The notes beneath the pieces are model-generated. The model worked only from the letters and a program-made list of their open reading frames with translations, was not told the DNA's origin and did not search any database. Below, piece after piece: positions 6,263 through 11,965 of a stretch of DNA of 11,965 nucleotides. A program made the translations under genes and the position numbers. Origin of the DNA: DATGMP01 sp035293565 (GTDB lineage: Bacteria > Pseudomonadota > Alphaproteobacteria > BOG-932 > Roseiterribacteraceae); assembly GCA_035293565.1 (NCBI GenBank), contig DATGMP010000061.1, positions 1 to 11,965 of the forward strand, in the 5' to 3' direction. Within the stretch, counting starts at the first letter, position 1. Each line of letters begins with the position of its first letter.

Positions 6263-6991
6263 ATGCGTCGTGAGGCCGTCTGGACGATTCTGATCGCCTT
6301 GTCCGCGAGCGGGCCTGCCGCGGCGATCTGTCTGGAACCCAGCCCCGTTCATGTCTGCACGGAGTACTTCCGCAGCGACGACGTCGTCCAGGGCAAGGTC
6401 CTCTCCCAGCGTAAATTCCCCGACACGCCCGATCCCAACAATATCGAGGGGTGGTTTTATAAATTCGCCATCGACAAGACCTACCGGGGTGACGCCAAGG
6501 GCACGATCGAGATCTATACCGGCAATGACGAGACGCACTTCCCGCTGGAAGTCGGCCACTCCTATCTCCTGTTCGTGAACCGCAATCAGCAGGGCCGGAT
6601 CGCGCCCGACGCTTGCGGGAATTCGGTGGAGCTCAGCAAGGCGGATTCCGTGCTGAAAGCGATCCAGACGATCCAGAAGGGCGACAAGTCGGCCGCCGGC
6701 GGGGATATTTGGGGGCGCGTCAACCTGCCGGTCGCCGGCAGCCAGGCCATGTCTGATTCGGGCATGCCCGGCGTCCCGCTGACCGCCCATTCCTATGTCG
6801 GCCGTGACGAGACCGCCGACACCGACGATACCGGACGCTTCCACATCCACGTGCCAGCGGGGCATTACACCGTCACGGGCGTTTCCGACAAATGGGAGAT
6901 CGTCCCCTACTCCCTCTCTTACATGAAGGGCGATTTCGAGCTCGCCGACGGCGGCTGCGCCGATCTACAGTTCCTGGCTCAGCCGAAATAG
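6263..6991 (+). CDS. secreted four-cysteine protein with TIMP/NTR-like N-terminal half
   Basis: Predicted exported protein of 242 aa of unknown function. Residues 1 to about 21 form a signal peptide ending in AAA, just before ICLEP. The mature N-terminus starts near Cys23 and Cys32, followed by DDVVQGKVLSQRK, then YKFAIDKTYRGDAKGTIEIYTG and VGHSYLLFV, a layout resembling the OB-like netrin/TIMP domain found in bacterial secreted proteins. The other cysteines are Cys118 and Cys232, so two disulfides are possible. From about residue 148 the sequence (GRVNLPVAG, DTDDTGRFHIHVPAGHYTV) resembles a carboxypeptidase-regulatory-like or Ig-like beta sandwich. The ribosome binding site is GGGAGG with an 8-nt spacer. 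The function as an inhibitor is not implied. Confidence 0.65.
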   Translation: MRREAVWTILIALSASGPAAAICLEPSPVHVCTEYFRSDDVVQGKVLSQRKFPDTPDPNNIEGWFYKFAIDKTYRGDAKGTIEIYTGNDETHFPLEVGHSYLLFVNRNQQGRIAPDACGNSVELSKADSVLKAIQTIQKGDKSAAGGDIWGRVNLPVAGSQAMSDSGMPGVPLTAHSYVGRDETADTDDTGRFHIHVPAGHYTVTGVSDKWEIVPYSLSYMKGDFELADGGCADLQFLAQPK

Positions 6992-7040
6992 GGAATTCAG
7001 AAAAAGAGACTCGATACGAGCGCCGCAAAATAGCGCATGA

Positions 7041-7084
7041 TCCGGTCGGCGCCTCTCGAGCGCCTAAAACCAGCGGACCGGAGG
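7041..7084 (+). promoter_or_regulatory. 5'-leader stem overlapping the glsB-like Shine-Dalgarno
   Basis: TCCGGTC (7041-7047) is fully complementary to GACCGGA (7076-7082). Inside it GGCGC (7048-7052) pairs with GCGCC (7060-7064) around the loop CTCTCGA. The helix is 12 bp with an 11-nt bulge on the 3' side. The 3' arm covers the first three bases of the ribosome binding site GGAGG (7080-7084). Translation could therefore be reduced when the stem is folded. The pairing is seen directly; the regulatory role is inferred. Confidence 0.4.
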
Positions 7085-7091
7085 AAACGGC

Positions 7092-7343
7092 ATGTCTCAC
7101 GGAATTATCGCCTGGCTCATCATCGGCGCTCTTGCGGGTTGGCTCGCGGGGCTGATCGTCAAGGGCGGCGGATATGGGCTCATCGTCGATATCATCGTCG
7201 GCATCGTGGGCGCGGTGATCGGGGGTTGGCTGGCAGGGCAGCTCGGCATCCAGATCGCCGGTGGATTCGTAAGCTCGATCATCGTCGCCGTGGTTGGCGC
7301 CGTGATCCTGCTGTTCGGGCTCCGGATCCTGAAGCGCGCTTGA
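7092..7343 (+). CDS. GlsB/YeaQ/YmgE family small membrane stress protein
   Basis: Integral inner-membrane protein of 83 aa of the transglycosylase-associated (GlsB/YeaQ/YmgE) family, linked to envelope stress in other bacteria, with no known enzymatic activity. Three hydrophobic glycine-rich segments are visible at about residues 4-23, 28-50 and 55-78. The family signatures are WLIIGALAGWLAG near the N-terminus and IIVGIVGAVIGGWL in the middle, and the C-terminus is basic (LRILKRA). The ribosome binding site GGAGG has a 7-nt spacer but is partly within a predicted stem. It lies 100 bp after the TIMP-like gene, so its own promoter is likely. It ends 17 bp from the convergent zinc-finger gene. 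No clean terminator separates them. Confidence 0.9.
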   Translation: MSHGIIAWLIIGALAGWLAGLIVKGGGYGLIVDIIVGIVGAVIGGWLAGQLGIQIAGGFVSSIIVAVVGAVILLFGLRILKRA

Positions 7344-7360
7344 AGCGCGGCCCACCCCGC

Positions 7361-7669
7361 TCAGTAATAGCGCGGGATGGGACCGTTGTGCGGGGTCATC
7401 CGATCGCTGAGATCGAGGATGGCCTCGTCGACATAGCACCAGCCCCAGCCCTCCGGCGGGTCATAGCCCTCGATGATGGGGTGACGGGTCGCCTGGAAAT
7501 GCTTGGTCGCGTGGCGGTTCGGGGAGTCGTCGCAGCAGCCGACATGGCCGCAGGTACGGCAGAGCCTGAGATGCACCCAGACCGAGCCCAACTTGAGGCA
7601 TTCCTCGCAGCCGAGCGCGCTGGGCGTGACATCGTGGATTTGGTCCATGTGCGTGCAGATATTGGGCAT
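7361..7669 (-). CDS. UBP-type zinc finger domain protein
   Basis: A 102-aa protein consisting mainly of a zinc finger of the ubiquitin-hydrolase (UBP/ZnF-UBP) type. The zinc ligand candidates follow the family order: Cys5 and His7, CEEC at 21-24, CRTC at 37-40, Cys45/Cys46, then His53, His57 and His63. WVHLRLCRTCGHVGCCDDSPNRHATKH is the core. Eukaryotic relatives bind the ubiquitin C-terminus; bacterial stand-alone versions have no established ligand. The start was set at the ATG preceded by AGGAG with a 6-nt spacer; a TTG one codon earlier is too close to the Shine-Dalgarno. The gene follows the DNA ligase gene by 94 bp on the same strand and may be read from the same message. Confidence 0.85.
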   Translation of the reverse strand: MPNICTHMDQIHDVTPSALGCEECLKLGSVWVHLRLCRTCGHVGCCDDSPNRHATKHFQATRHPIIEGYDPPEGWGWCYVDEAILDLSDRMTPHNGPIPRYY

Positions 7670-7763
7670 CAAGTTCTCCTCGGTTGGAAAGGAACCGCAG
7701 GCTGATCGCCTGTCTCAGCCAGAAATGCATGGAGCGCCGCCACCACCTGCGCTTTCACGCGCT

Positions 7764-9407
7764 TCACGCCTCGACGCGGACGTCGCCAAGATCGGCTTCG
7801 ATCGCGGGGCCGCCGACGATGAGCCTCTCGAGCGTCTCCAGCCGATCGGCCTCATCGGGCGGCTTGTCCCAACGGATTCGATGAATGCGCGGAAAGCGCA
7901 TGGCGACTCCCGATTTATGCCGCGTCGATCGATGCACGCTGTCGAAGGCGACCTCCAACACGAGCGCCGGTTCGACCTCGCGCACAGGACCGAAGCGGTT
8001 GACCGTATGGGCGCGAACCCAGCGATCCAGCCGCCCAAGCTCCTCATCGGTGAAACCGGAATAAGCCTTGCCGACCGGCACGAGTTCCTGCCCGCCCTCC
8101 GGCGTGGAGCGCCAGCAGCCAAAAGTGTAGTCGGAATAGAAGCTCGATCGTTTCCCATGCCCCCGCTGGGCGTACATCATCACGCAATCGAGCGTGAGCG
8201 CGCCGCGCTTCCATTTGAACCACGGGCCCTTTGGACGCCCCGGCACGTAGGTGCTGTCGGCACGCTTCAGCATCAGCCCTTCGATGCCGTTTGCCCGCGC
8301 TCCATCGCGCAAGGCGGCAAGATCGGTCCAGCCGACGAACGGCACCATGGGCGACAAATCCATGCGCTCAGGCCTCACGCGCGCGTACCAGGCTTCTAGC
8401 CGCGCGCGGCGCGCCTCGAAGCCGAGGCCGCGCAGATCCTCCCCCTCCTCGAACAAGATATCGTAGAGGCGCACATGAGCCGGATAACGTTCCAGCATCT
8501 TACGGGTCACGATCTTGCGATTGAGCCGCTGCTGCAGGTCGTTGAAGGGCATCACATCGCCATCGCGCAGCACCAGCATTTCGCCGTCGAGCACGGCGTC
8601 GAAATTCATCGCTTCGCAGATATCCGGAAAGACGCGGGTCACCTCGTCGCCCGAGCGTGAGAAGATCCGCCGCTCGAAATCGCCGATTCCGCGGCGCTTG
8701 CCGACGAGCTGGACACGGATGCCATCCCATTTCCACTCAGCGCGGTACGCGGTCGGATCGAGCCCGTTCAGATCCTCGACTTCGAGCGGATTGGCCAGCA
8801 TCAGCGGTCGGAAGGCCGCGCGGTGCTCGGAATCGGGCCTTGGCCCCCTGCCCTCCAGCCAGTCGAAGAGGAAGGCGTAGGGCGGCTCCAGACCGTGCCA
8901 GACTTCCTCGATCTCGTCCGCCTCGCGGCCGCCCCATTCGGCGAGCGCGGTCTTGGCAAGCCTGGCCGACACGCCGACGCGCATGCCGCCGGTGATGAGC
9001 TTGATGAGCGCGTAGCGCTGGTCGGCGGTGCAGGCATCGAGCCAGGATTCGATCAAGGCCGGCGCCTCGGCTTTGGTGACGGCGCCGAGCTCGGCGACGA
9101 TCTGTCCGACCGTGGGCGGCGCCTCCTCCGTGGGCCGCCCGGGCCAGATCAGCGCGGCAGTTTCGGCGAAATCGCCGACATAATCATAGGACCAGCGGAG
9201 CAGCTCGGGATCGACCCGGCTTGCCACCAGGTCGCGCAGCAACGCCGGCTTGGCGGACGCGATGTCGAGCGATTCGGTCAGCGCCGCCAGCGCCCAGCCG
9301 CGGTCGGGGTCGGGAGCAGTTCGGAAATAATCGACCAGCAGCCGGATCTTGCCGTTGCGCGAGGGCATGTAGACCAGCGCATCAAGCAGGCGCGAGAAGA
9401 GAATCAC
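7764..9407 (-). CDS. ATP-dependent DNA ligase (exonuclease-associated type)
   Basis: Nick-sealing DNA ligase of 547 aa. It forms a lysyl-AMP intermediate and probably acts in DNA repair alongside the exonuclease encoded upstream. The N-terminal DNA-binding domain covers about residues 1-200. The adenylation domain has motif I KWDG at 226-229 (nucleophile Lys226), FSRSGDEVT (249-257), LDGEML (273-278), YDIL (315-318), motif IV EGLMLKR (376-382) and motif V WFKWKRG (396-402). The OB-fold follows to the C-terminus. All core motifs are intact, unlike NAD-dependent LigA. It starts with GTG and overlaps the exonuclease stop as GTGA, so the two are translationally coupled. The replicative LigA would be elsewhere. 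Confidence 0.92.
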   Translation of the reverse strand: MILFSRLLDALVYMPSRNGKIRLLVDYFRTAPDPDRGWALAALTESLDIASAKPALLRDLVASRVDPELLRWSYDYVGDFAETAALIWPGRPTEEAPPTVGQIVAELGAVTKAEAPALIESWLDACTADQRYALIKLITGGMRVGVSARLAKTALAEWGGREADEIEEVWHGLEPPYAFLFDWLEGRGPRPDSEHRAAFRPLMLANPLEVEDLNGLDPTAYRAEWKWDGIRVQLVGKRRGIGDFERRIFSRSGDEVTRVFPDICEAMNFDAVLDGEMLVLRDGDVMPFNDLQQRLNRKIVTRKMLERYPAHVRLYDILFEEGEDLRGLGFEARRARLEAWYARVRPERMDLSPMVPFVGWTDLAALRDGARANGIEGLMLKRADSTYVPGRPKGPWFKWKRGALTLDCVMMYAQRGHGKRSSFYSDYTFGCWRSTPEGGQELVPVGKAYSGFTDEELGRLDRWVRAHTVNRFGPVREVEPALVLEVAFDSVHRSTRHKSGVAMRFPRIHRIRWDKPPDEADRLETLERLIVGGPAIEADLGDVRVEA

Positions 9408-10426
9408 GCCTCCGCCTCGTCTTCCTCATAGCCGACGAGCGCGAGCGCGCAGGCCTTGCGGCCCATTTGCATTGCAGCGTGCATCAGGGCCTCTTCCCGG
9501 CCATGAGTCACCCAGATCTCTGGCGCCTCCACCTCGCGAAGGGTCTGCAGCAGCTCGTCCCAATCGGCGTGATCGGAGATGACGAGCGGCAGCTCGACTC
9601 CGCGCTGGCGAGCTCTCTGCCGTACCCGCATCCAGCCCGACGCGACCGCAGTAATGGGGTCCGGTAGCCGGCGGGACCAGCGGTCGGCGTTGGCCGCCGG
9701 AGGTGAAAGCACGATCTGCCCCTTGAGCTCCTCTCGCGTCGCCGAGGTGACCGGACGCAAATCGCCGAGTTCTACACCCAGCCGCTCGTATAATTCGCAA
9801 AGCGCCGCCAACGCGCCATGGATGTAGATCGGGCCGATATGCCCGGCGCGGCGCAAAAGCTTGATCACGCGCTGGCATTTGCCGAGAGCATAGATGCCGA
9901 TCAGAACGCATCGTTCCGGAAATAGCGCCTGCATCCGCAGAATCTTGGCGATTTCCTCAGAATCCGGCGGGTGGCGGAACACCGGTAATGCGAAGGTCGC
10001 CTCGGTGATGAAGAGATCGCAAGGTACGATCTCGAAGGGCTGGCAGGTCGGATCGGGGCGGCGCTTGTAATCACCCGAGACCACGACCCGGCAACCCCGC
10101 CACTCCAGAACCGCCTGGGCGCTGCCGAGCACATGGCCGGCCGGCACCAGGGTCAGGCGCACGCCGTCGATCTCGATCGCCCGGCCATATTCCAGGGCCT
10201 GCAACGAGCCCGCTTCGTCACCGTAGCGCAGCCGCATGATCGCCAAGGTTTCCGGCGTCGCCAACACATGGGCGTTGCCCGGTCGAGCGTGGTCGGCATG
10301 ACCATGGGTCACGACTGCCCGTTCCACCTTGCGCACCGGGTCGATAAAGAAGCCGCCCGGCTCCACATAAAGCCCCTCGGGCCTGACCCGGACCCAGCTT
10401 GCGGGTTTGGGCGTTATATCAAGCAT
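9404..10426 (-). CDS. ligase-associated DNA exonuclease (metallo-beta-lactamase fold)
   Basis: MBL/beta-CASP-type nuclease of 340 aa, orthologous by pattern to the ligase-associated exonuclease of bacterial DNA repair operons. Metal-binding signatures are HGHADH at 41-46, GHVLGS at 97-102, SGDY at 117-120, Glu142 in the TEATF segment, SDHADWD at 284-290 and THGR at 307-310. The protein should process DNA ends before sealing by the overlapping ligase. The start is uncertain: the frame also has an ATG at 10453 giving 349 aa. Neither site has a clear Shine-Dalgarno. I chose 10426 because the family begins close to the PEGLYV segment. The Lhr-type helicase and the phosphoesterase commonly clustered with this gene are absent here. 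Confidence 0.9.
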   Translation of the reverse strand: MLDITPKPASWVRVRPEGLYVEPGGFFIDPVRKVERAVVTHGHADHARPGNAHVLATPETLAIMRLRYGDEAGSLQALEYGRAIEIDGVRLTLVPAGHVLGSAQAVLEWRGCRVVVSGDYKRRPDPTCQPFEIVPCDLFITEATFALPVFRHPPDSEEIAKILRMQALFPERCVLIGIYALGKCQRVIKLLRRAGHIGPIYIHGALAALCELYERLGVELGDLRPVTSATREELKGQIVLSPPAANADRWSRRLPDPITAVASGWMRVRQRARQRGVELPLVISDHADWDELLQTLREVEAPEIWVTHGREEALMHAAMQMGRKACALALVGYEEDEAEA

Positions 10427-10470
10427 CTGAGAAATATGGAGGAGCCGGACCATCGCGGCAAACGGCGGAT

Positions 10471-10496
10471 GGAATTGACAACCCCGCCGAGGCGTC
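10471..10496 (+). promoter_or_regulatory. possible ECF/general-stress type promoter for the 17M-like gene
   Basis: GGAAT and CGTC are separated by exactly 17 bases, resembling the alphaproteobacterial EcfG consensus GGAAC-N16/17-CGTT with one mismatch in each box. The predicted start is about 55 nt upstream of a gene whose domains resemble general-stress proteins. With two mismatches it could arise by chance. Confidence 0.25.
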
Positions 10497-10512
10497 CCAC
10501 CTGAAGTAGAGG

Positions 10513-10544
10513 TGCGTTGTTCTGACGCATCGCTCGGGAGCGAT
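10513..10544 (+). promoter_or_regulatory. two adjacent leader hairpins before the 17M-like gene
   Basis: TGCGT (10513-10517) pairs with ACGCA (10525-10529). Immediately after, ATCGCTC (10529-10535) pairs with GAGCGAT (10538-10544) around only GG. They end two bases before the ribosome binding site GGGAGAGG. As DNA, the second palindrome could also be an operator. There is no T-run. Confidence 0.35.
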
Positions 10545-10558
10545 CAGGGAGAGGTTCC

Positions 10559-11209
10559 ATGCCGGATATCGGGGAACAGGCGCGGCCCGTCGAGCGCGTC
10601 GGCACGATCCGCGAGGTGGTCGGCGTTTTCAACGACCAGGAGCACATGCAGCTGGCGGTCGACGATCTCCAGGCGCACGGCTTCAATCGGGCCAATCTGA
10701 CCACGGCCGCGGATTCCCGGACGATGCAGCGCCAGACGGGGCACGGCTACATCGACGTTCGCGACATCGAGGATGACGGCGATGTCCCGCGGGCGATCTA
10801 TGTGTCGAAGCGCTCGCTCGGCAACGCGGAAGGCGTGCTGATCGGGATTGCCATCTATGTGCCGACCTGCATCGCTGCGGCGATACTGGCCGCGCGCGGC
10901 GCGACCGACATCACCCTCATCATAGGCGTGCTGATCGTTGCGGCGGTCGGCGGGCTGTTGGGCTTCATGTTCGCACGCCGTCTGGATGGTGCGTACACAC
11001 AGCGGATCCGCGAACAACTCGAGCATGGCGGCATCGTGCTTTGGGTCTCGGTCTATTCCGACGTGCAGGAAAAACTCGCCATGGAGATCCTGCAGACGGC
11101 GGCCGGCCGCGACGTTCACGCGCACGACCGTCCGGTGACGGCGAAGCCGATGCCGGGATGGATCGGCCCGTCCTACAATCTGAGCTTCATGCGGCTGCTC
11201 GGCATGTAG
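10559..11209 (+). CDS. two-TM membrane protein with 17M-like stress domain
   Basis: Predicted inner-membrane protein of 216 aa. The N-terminal cytoplasmic part (about 17-60, EVVGVFNDQEHMQLAVDDL then HGFNRANLT) resembles the alpha/beta domain of general stress protein 17M (YflT-type). Two hydrophobic segments follow at about 91-113 and 118-139, rich in Gly and Ala and ending in FARR. The C-terminal part (158-190, GGIVLWVSVYSDVQEKLAMEIL then GRDVHAHD) has a second alpha/beta pattern. Function is unknown; related proteins are often annotated hypothetical. The ribosome binding site GGGAGAGG ends 4 nt before the ATG. Two hairpins and a possible stress-type promoter lie directly upstream, divergent to the DNA repair genes. 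Confidence 0.75.
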   Translation: MPDIGEQARPVERVGTIREVVGVFNDQEHMQLAVDDLQAHGFNRANLTTAADSRTMQRQTGHGYIDVRDIEDDGDVPRAIYVSKRSLGNAEGVLIGIAIYVPTCIAAAILAARGATDITLIIGVLIVAAVGGLLGFMFARRLDGAYTQRIREQLEHGGIVLWVSVYSDVQEKLAMEILQTAAGRDVHAHDRPVTAKPMPGWIGPSYNLSFMRLLGM

Positions 11210-11554
11210 CCGAGCTTGGCCTCAGGCGGCCGCCGTGGCTCCTGCCCCGCCGGATCGGAAGGTGGCCTTCGGCGCCTCGCCTGTAAGCTCTTCCACGAAT
11301 TCGTCGCCCGGGCCTTGGTCACCCTGAAGCGGCCTTGGTCTGCGGAGTTGCAGCTGATCGTGTGGCTCACGGAGAGCCGTGGGATTCGCCAGGCGCCCAT
11401 TCGGCTAAGCATGATTCCCGCGTTTCACCGTGTTACAGTAAATCAAGTTTTTGCACCCGGCTTGACTTGAAAGCTTTGCACCGAATCAAGGATCGTAAAC
11501 GTTCCTGACGCGCTCTATTCGTAGATCGTCGGATGTCTGACGAAAACGCTTGAG
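11210..11554. other. 345-bp gene-free gap with short repeats near the cls-like gene
   Basis: No convincing gene or terminator is visible. The half next to the PLD-family gene contains TTACAGTAA (11433-11441), two direct copies of TTTGCACC (11450-11457 and 11475-11482), and AATCAAG outside each copy (11441-11447 and 11484-11490), with the tandem CTTGACTTGA (11461-11470) between. TTGACT at 11462 could be a -35 box, but no matching -10 is found at 16-18 bp. In the half near the 17M-like gene, one minus-strand frame (11222-11404, open 61 codons) ends with protein-like residues DEFVEELTGEAPKATF but lacks a start codon; it may be a gene remnant. Confidence 0.4.
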
Positions 11555-11965
11555 GTGTGTCCAATTTCGGAGAATTCGAAGAGTGCCCTGTTGGACGCGC
11601 TCGCCGGCCACGCGTTCGCGCGCGTGGCCTCGGCGCAATTCTCGTCGGGCAATGCGGTGCGGCTTCTGCGGGATGGTCCGGAAAACTATCCAGCCTGGCT
11701 CGGCGCCATCGCGGCGGCCGAGCGCAACGTGCATCTCGAGAACTACATCATCGAGGATGATGCCGTCGGTCGATCTTTCGCCGACGCTCTAATCGACGCC
11801 ACAGGTCGGGGAGTCCGCTGTCTGGTGCTGTACGACTGGCTGGGCTGCCGCGGCCGAGCTCCGGCACGCTTTTGGAGTCGACTTCGCCGGAACGGCGTGG
11901 ACGTTCGCTCCTATAACCCGGCGCGGCCGGCGAAGCCCTTGGGCTGGCTCAGCCGCGACCATCGC
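11555..11965 (+). CDS. phospholipase D / cardiolipin synthase family protein, 5' part
   Basis: First 137 codons of a gene that runs off the window, open to the last base. The translation has the pattern of the first PLD domain: FSSGNAVRLLRDGPENYPAWLGAIAAAE, then HLENYIIEDDAVGRSFADALIDA, GRGVRCLVLYDWLGC and a WSRLRRNGVDVRSYNP block, reaching SRDHR. That last segment is the beginning of the first HKD catalytic motif (His of HxK), so the motif is cut by the window edge. The family makes cardiolipin or related phosphatidyl transfers at the inner membrane. The start is uncertain: GTG at 11555 is the first start codon after a stop at 11522, but its Shine-Dalgarno is weak; a TTG at 11591 is an alternative. 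Confidence 0.8.
   Translation, partial: MCPISENSKSALLDALAGHAFARVASAQFSSGNAVRLLRDGPENYPAWLGAIAAAERNVHLENYIIEDDAVGRSFADALIDATGRGVRCLVLYDWLGCRGRAPARFWSRLRRNGVDVRSYNPARPAKPLGWLSRDHR

Noticed and set aside
6992..7020. EcfG-like promoter (GGAAT) before the glsB-like gene
   Set aside because: No CGTT-like box occurs at 16-17 bp; the nearest CGAT is at 15 bp. Too weak to call.
7503..8399. 298-codon plus-strand open frame opposite the zinc finger and DNA ligase genes
   Set aside because: It runs across two real minus-strand genes and their spacer, has no family signature, and is explained as a GC-rich shadow.
8823..9431. 202-codon plus-strand open frame opposite the DNA ligase
   Set aside because: Shadow of the ligase coding frame; no ribosome binding site or domain pattern.

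Overview
The window looks like a piece of a GC-rich alphaproteobacterial chromosome, most likely from the Sphingomonadales. That placement is inferred from gene content (ligase-associated exonuclease plus ATP-dependent ligase, UBP-type zinc finger, PuuA/PuuB-like pair), from base composition, and from a palindromic repeat built on GTCATTCCGGCGAAAGCGGGAA-type arms. No phage, plasmid, IS, CRISPR, tRNA or rRNA signature is visible. It reads as ordinary chromosome with several interesting regulatory regions.

Region 1 (1-4409) is a polyamine/agmatine nitrogen locus. Bases 1-157 hold no gene I can support, only a weak terminator at the end of the first operon. On the minus strand a glutamine-synthetase-family gamma-glutamylpolyamine ligase (puuA-like) overlaps agmatine deiminase (aguA) by ATGA. 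Divergent to them is a FAD-dependent gamma-glutamylputrescine oxidase-like gene (puuB-like). The 434-bp divergent gap is the most informative part of the window. It holds a near-perfect 20-bp palindrome directly abutting a textbook sigma-54 -24/-12 element (GG-N10-GC spacing), then a structured ~165-nt leader ending in a strong intrinsic terminator, and only then the puuB ribosome binding site. This predicts nitrogen (NtrC-type) control together with either a small RNA or an attenuator. A 31-codon ORF with a strong Shine-Dalgarno follows puuB.

Region 2 (4416-6096, minus strand) holds a secreted PepSY-like small protein followed by a short-chain dehydrogenase (probable operon), and upstream of these an ABM-family small monooxygenase. 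A 94-bp palindromic REP/MITE-like element fills most of the divergent gap between the ABM gene and the next gene.

Region 3 (6263-7343, plus strand) holds a secreted four-cysteine protein with a TIMP/NTR-like N-terminal half, then a GlsB/YeaQ-type small membrane stress protein. The latter's Shine-Dalgarno lies partly inside a predicted long stem.

Region 4 (7361-10426, minus strand) is a DNA repair pair: an MBL-fold ligase-associated exonuclease and an ATP-dependent DNA ligase (GTGA overlap), followed by a UBP-type zinc-finger protein. The helicase and phosphoesterase partners often found with this pair are not next to it.

Region 5 (10559-11965, plus strand) holds a two-TM 17M-like stress-type membrane protein, a 345-bp gene-free gap with repeated motifs, and the 5' part of a phospholipase-D/cardiolipin-synthase-family gene. 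That gene is cut by the window end just inside its first HKD motif.
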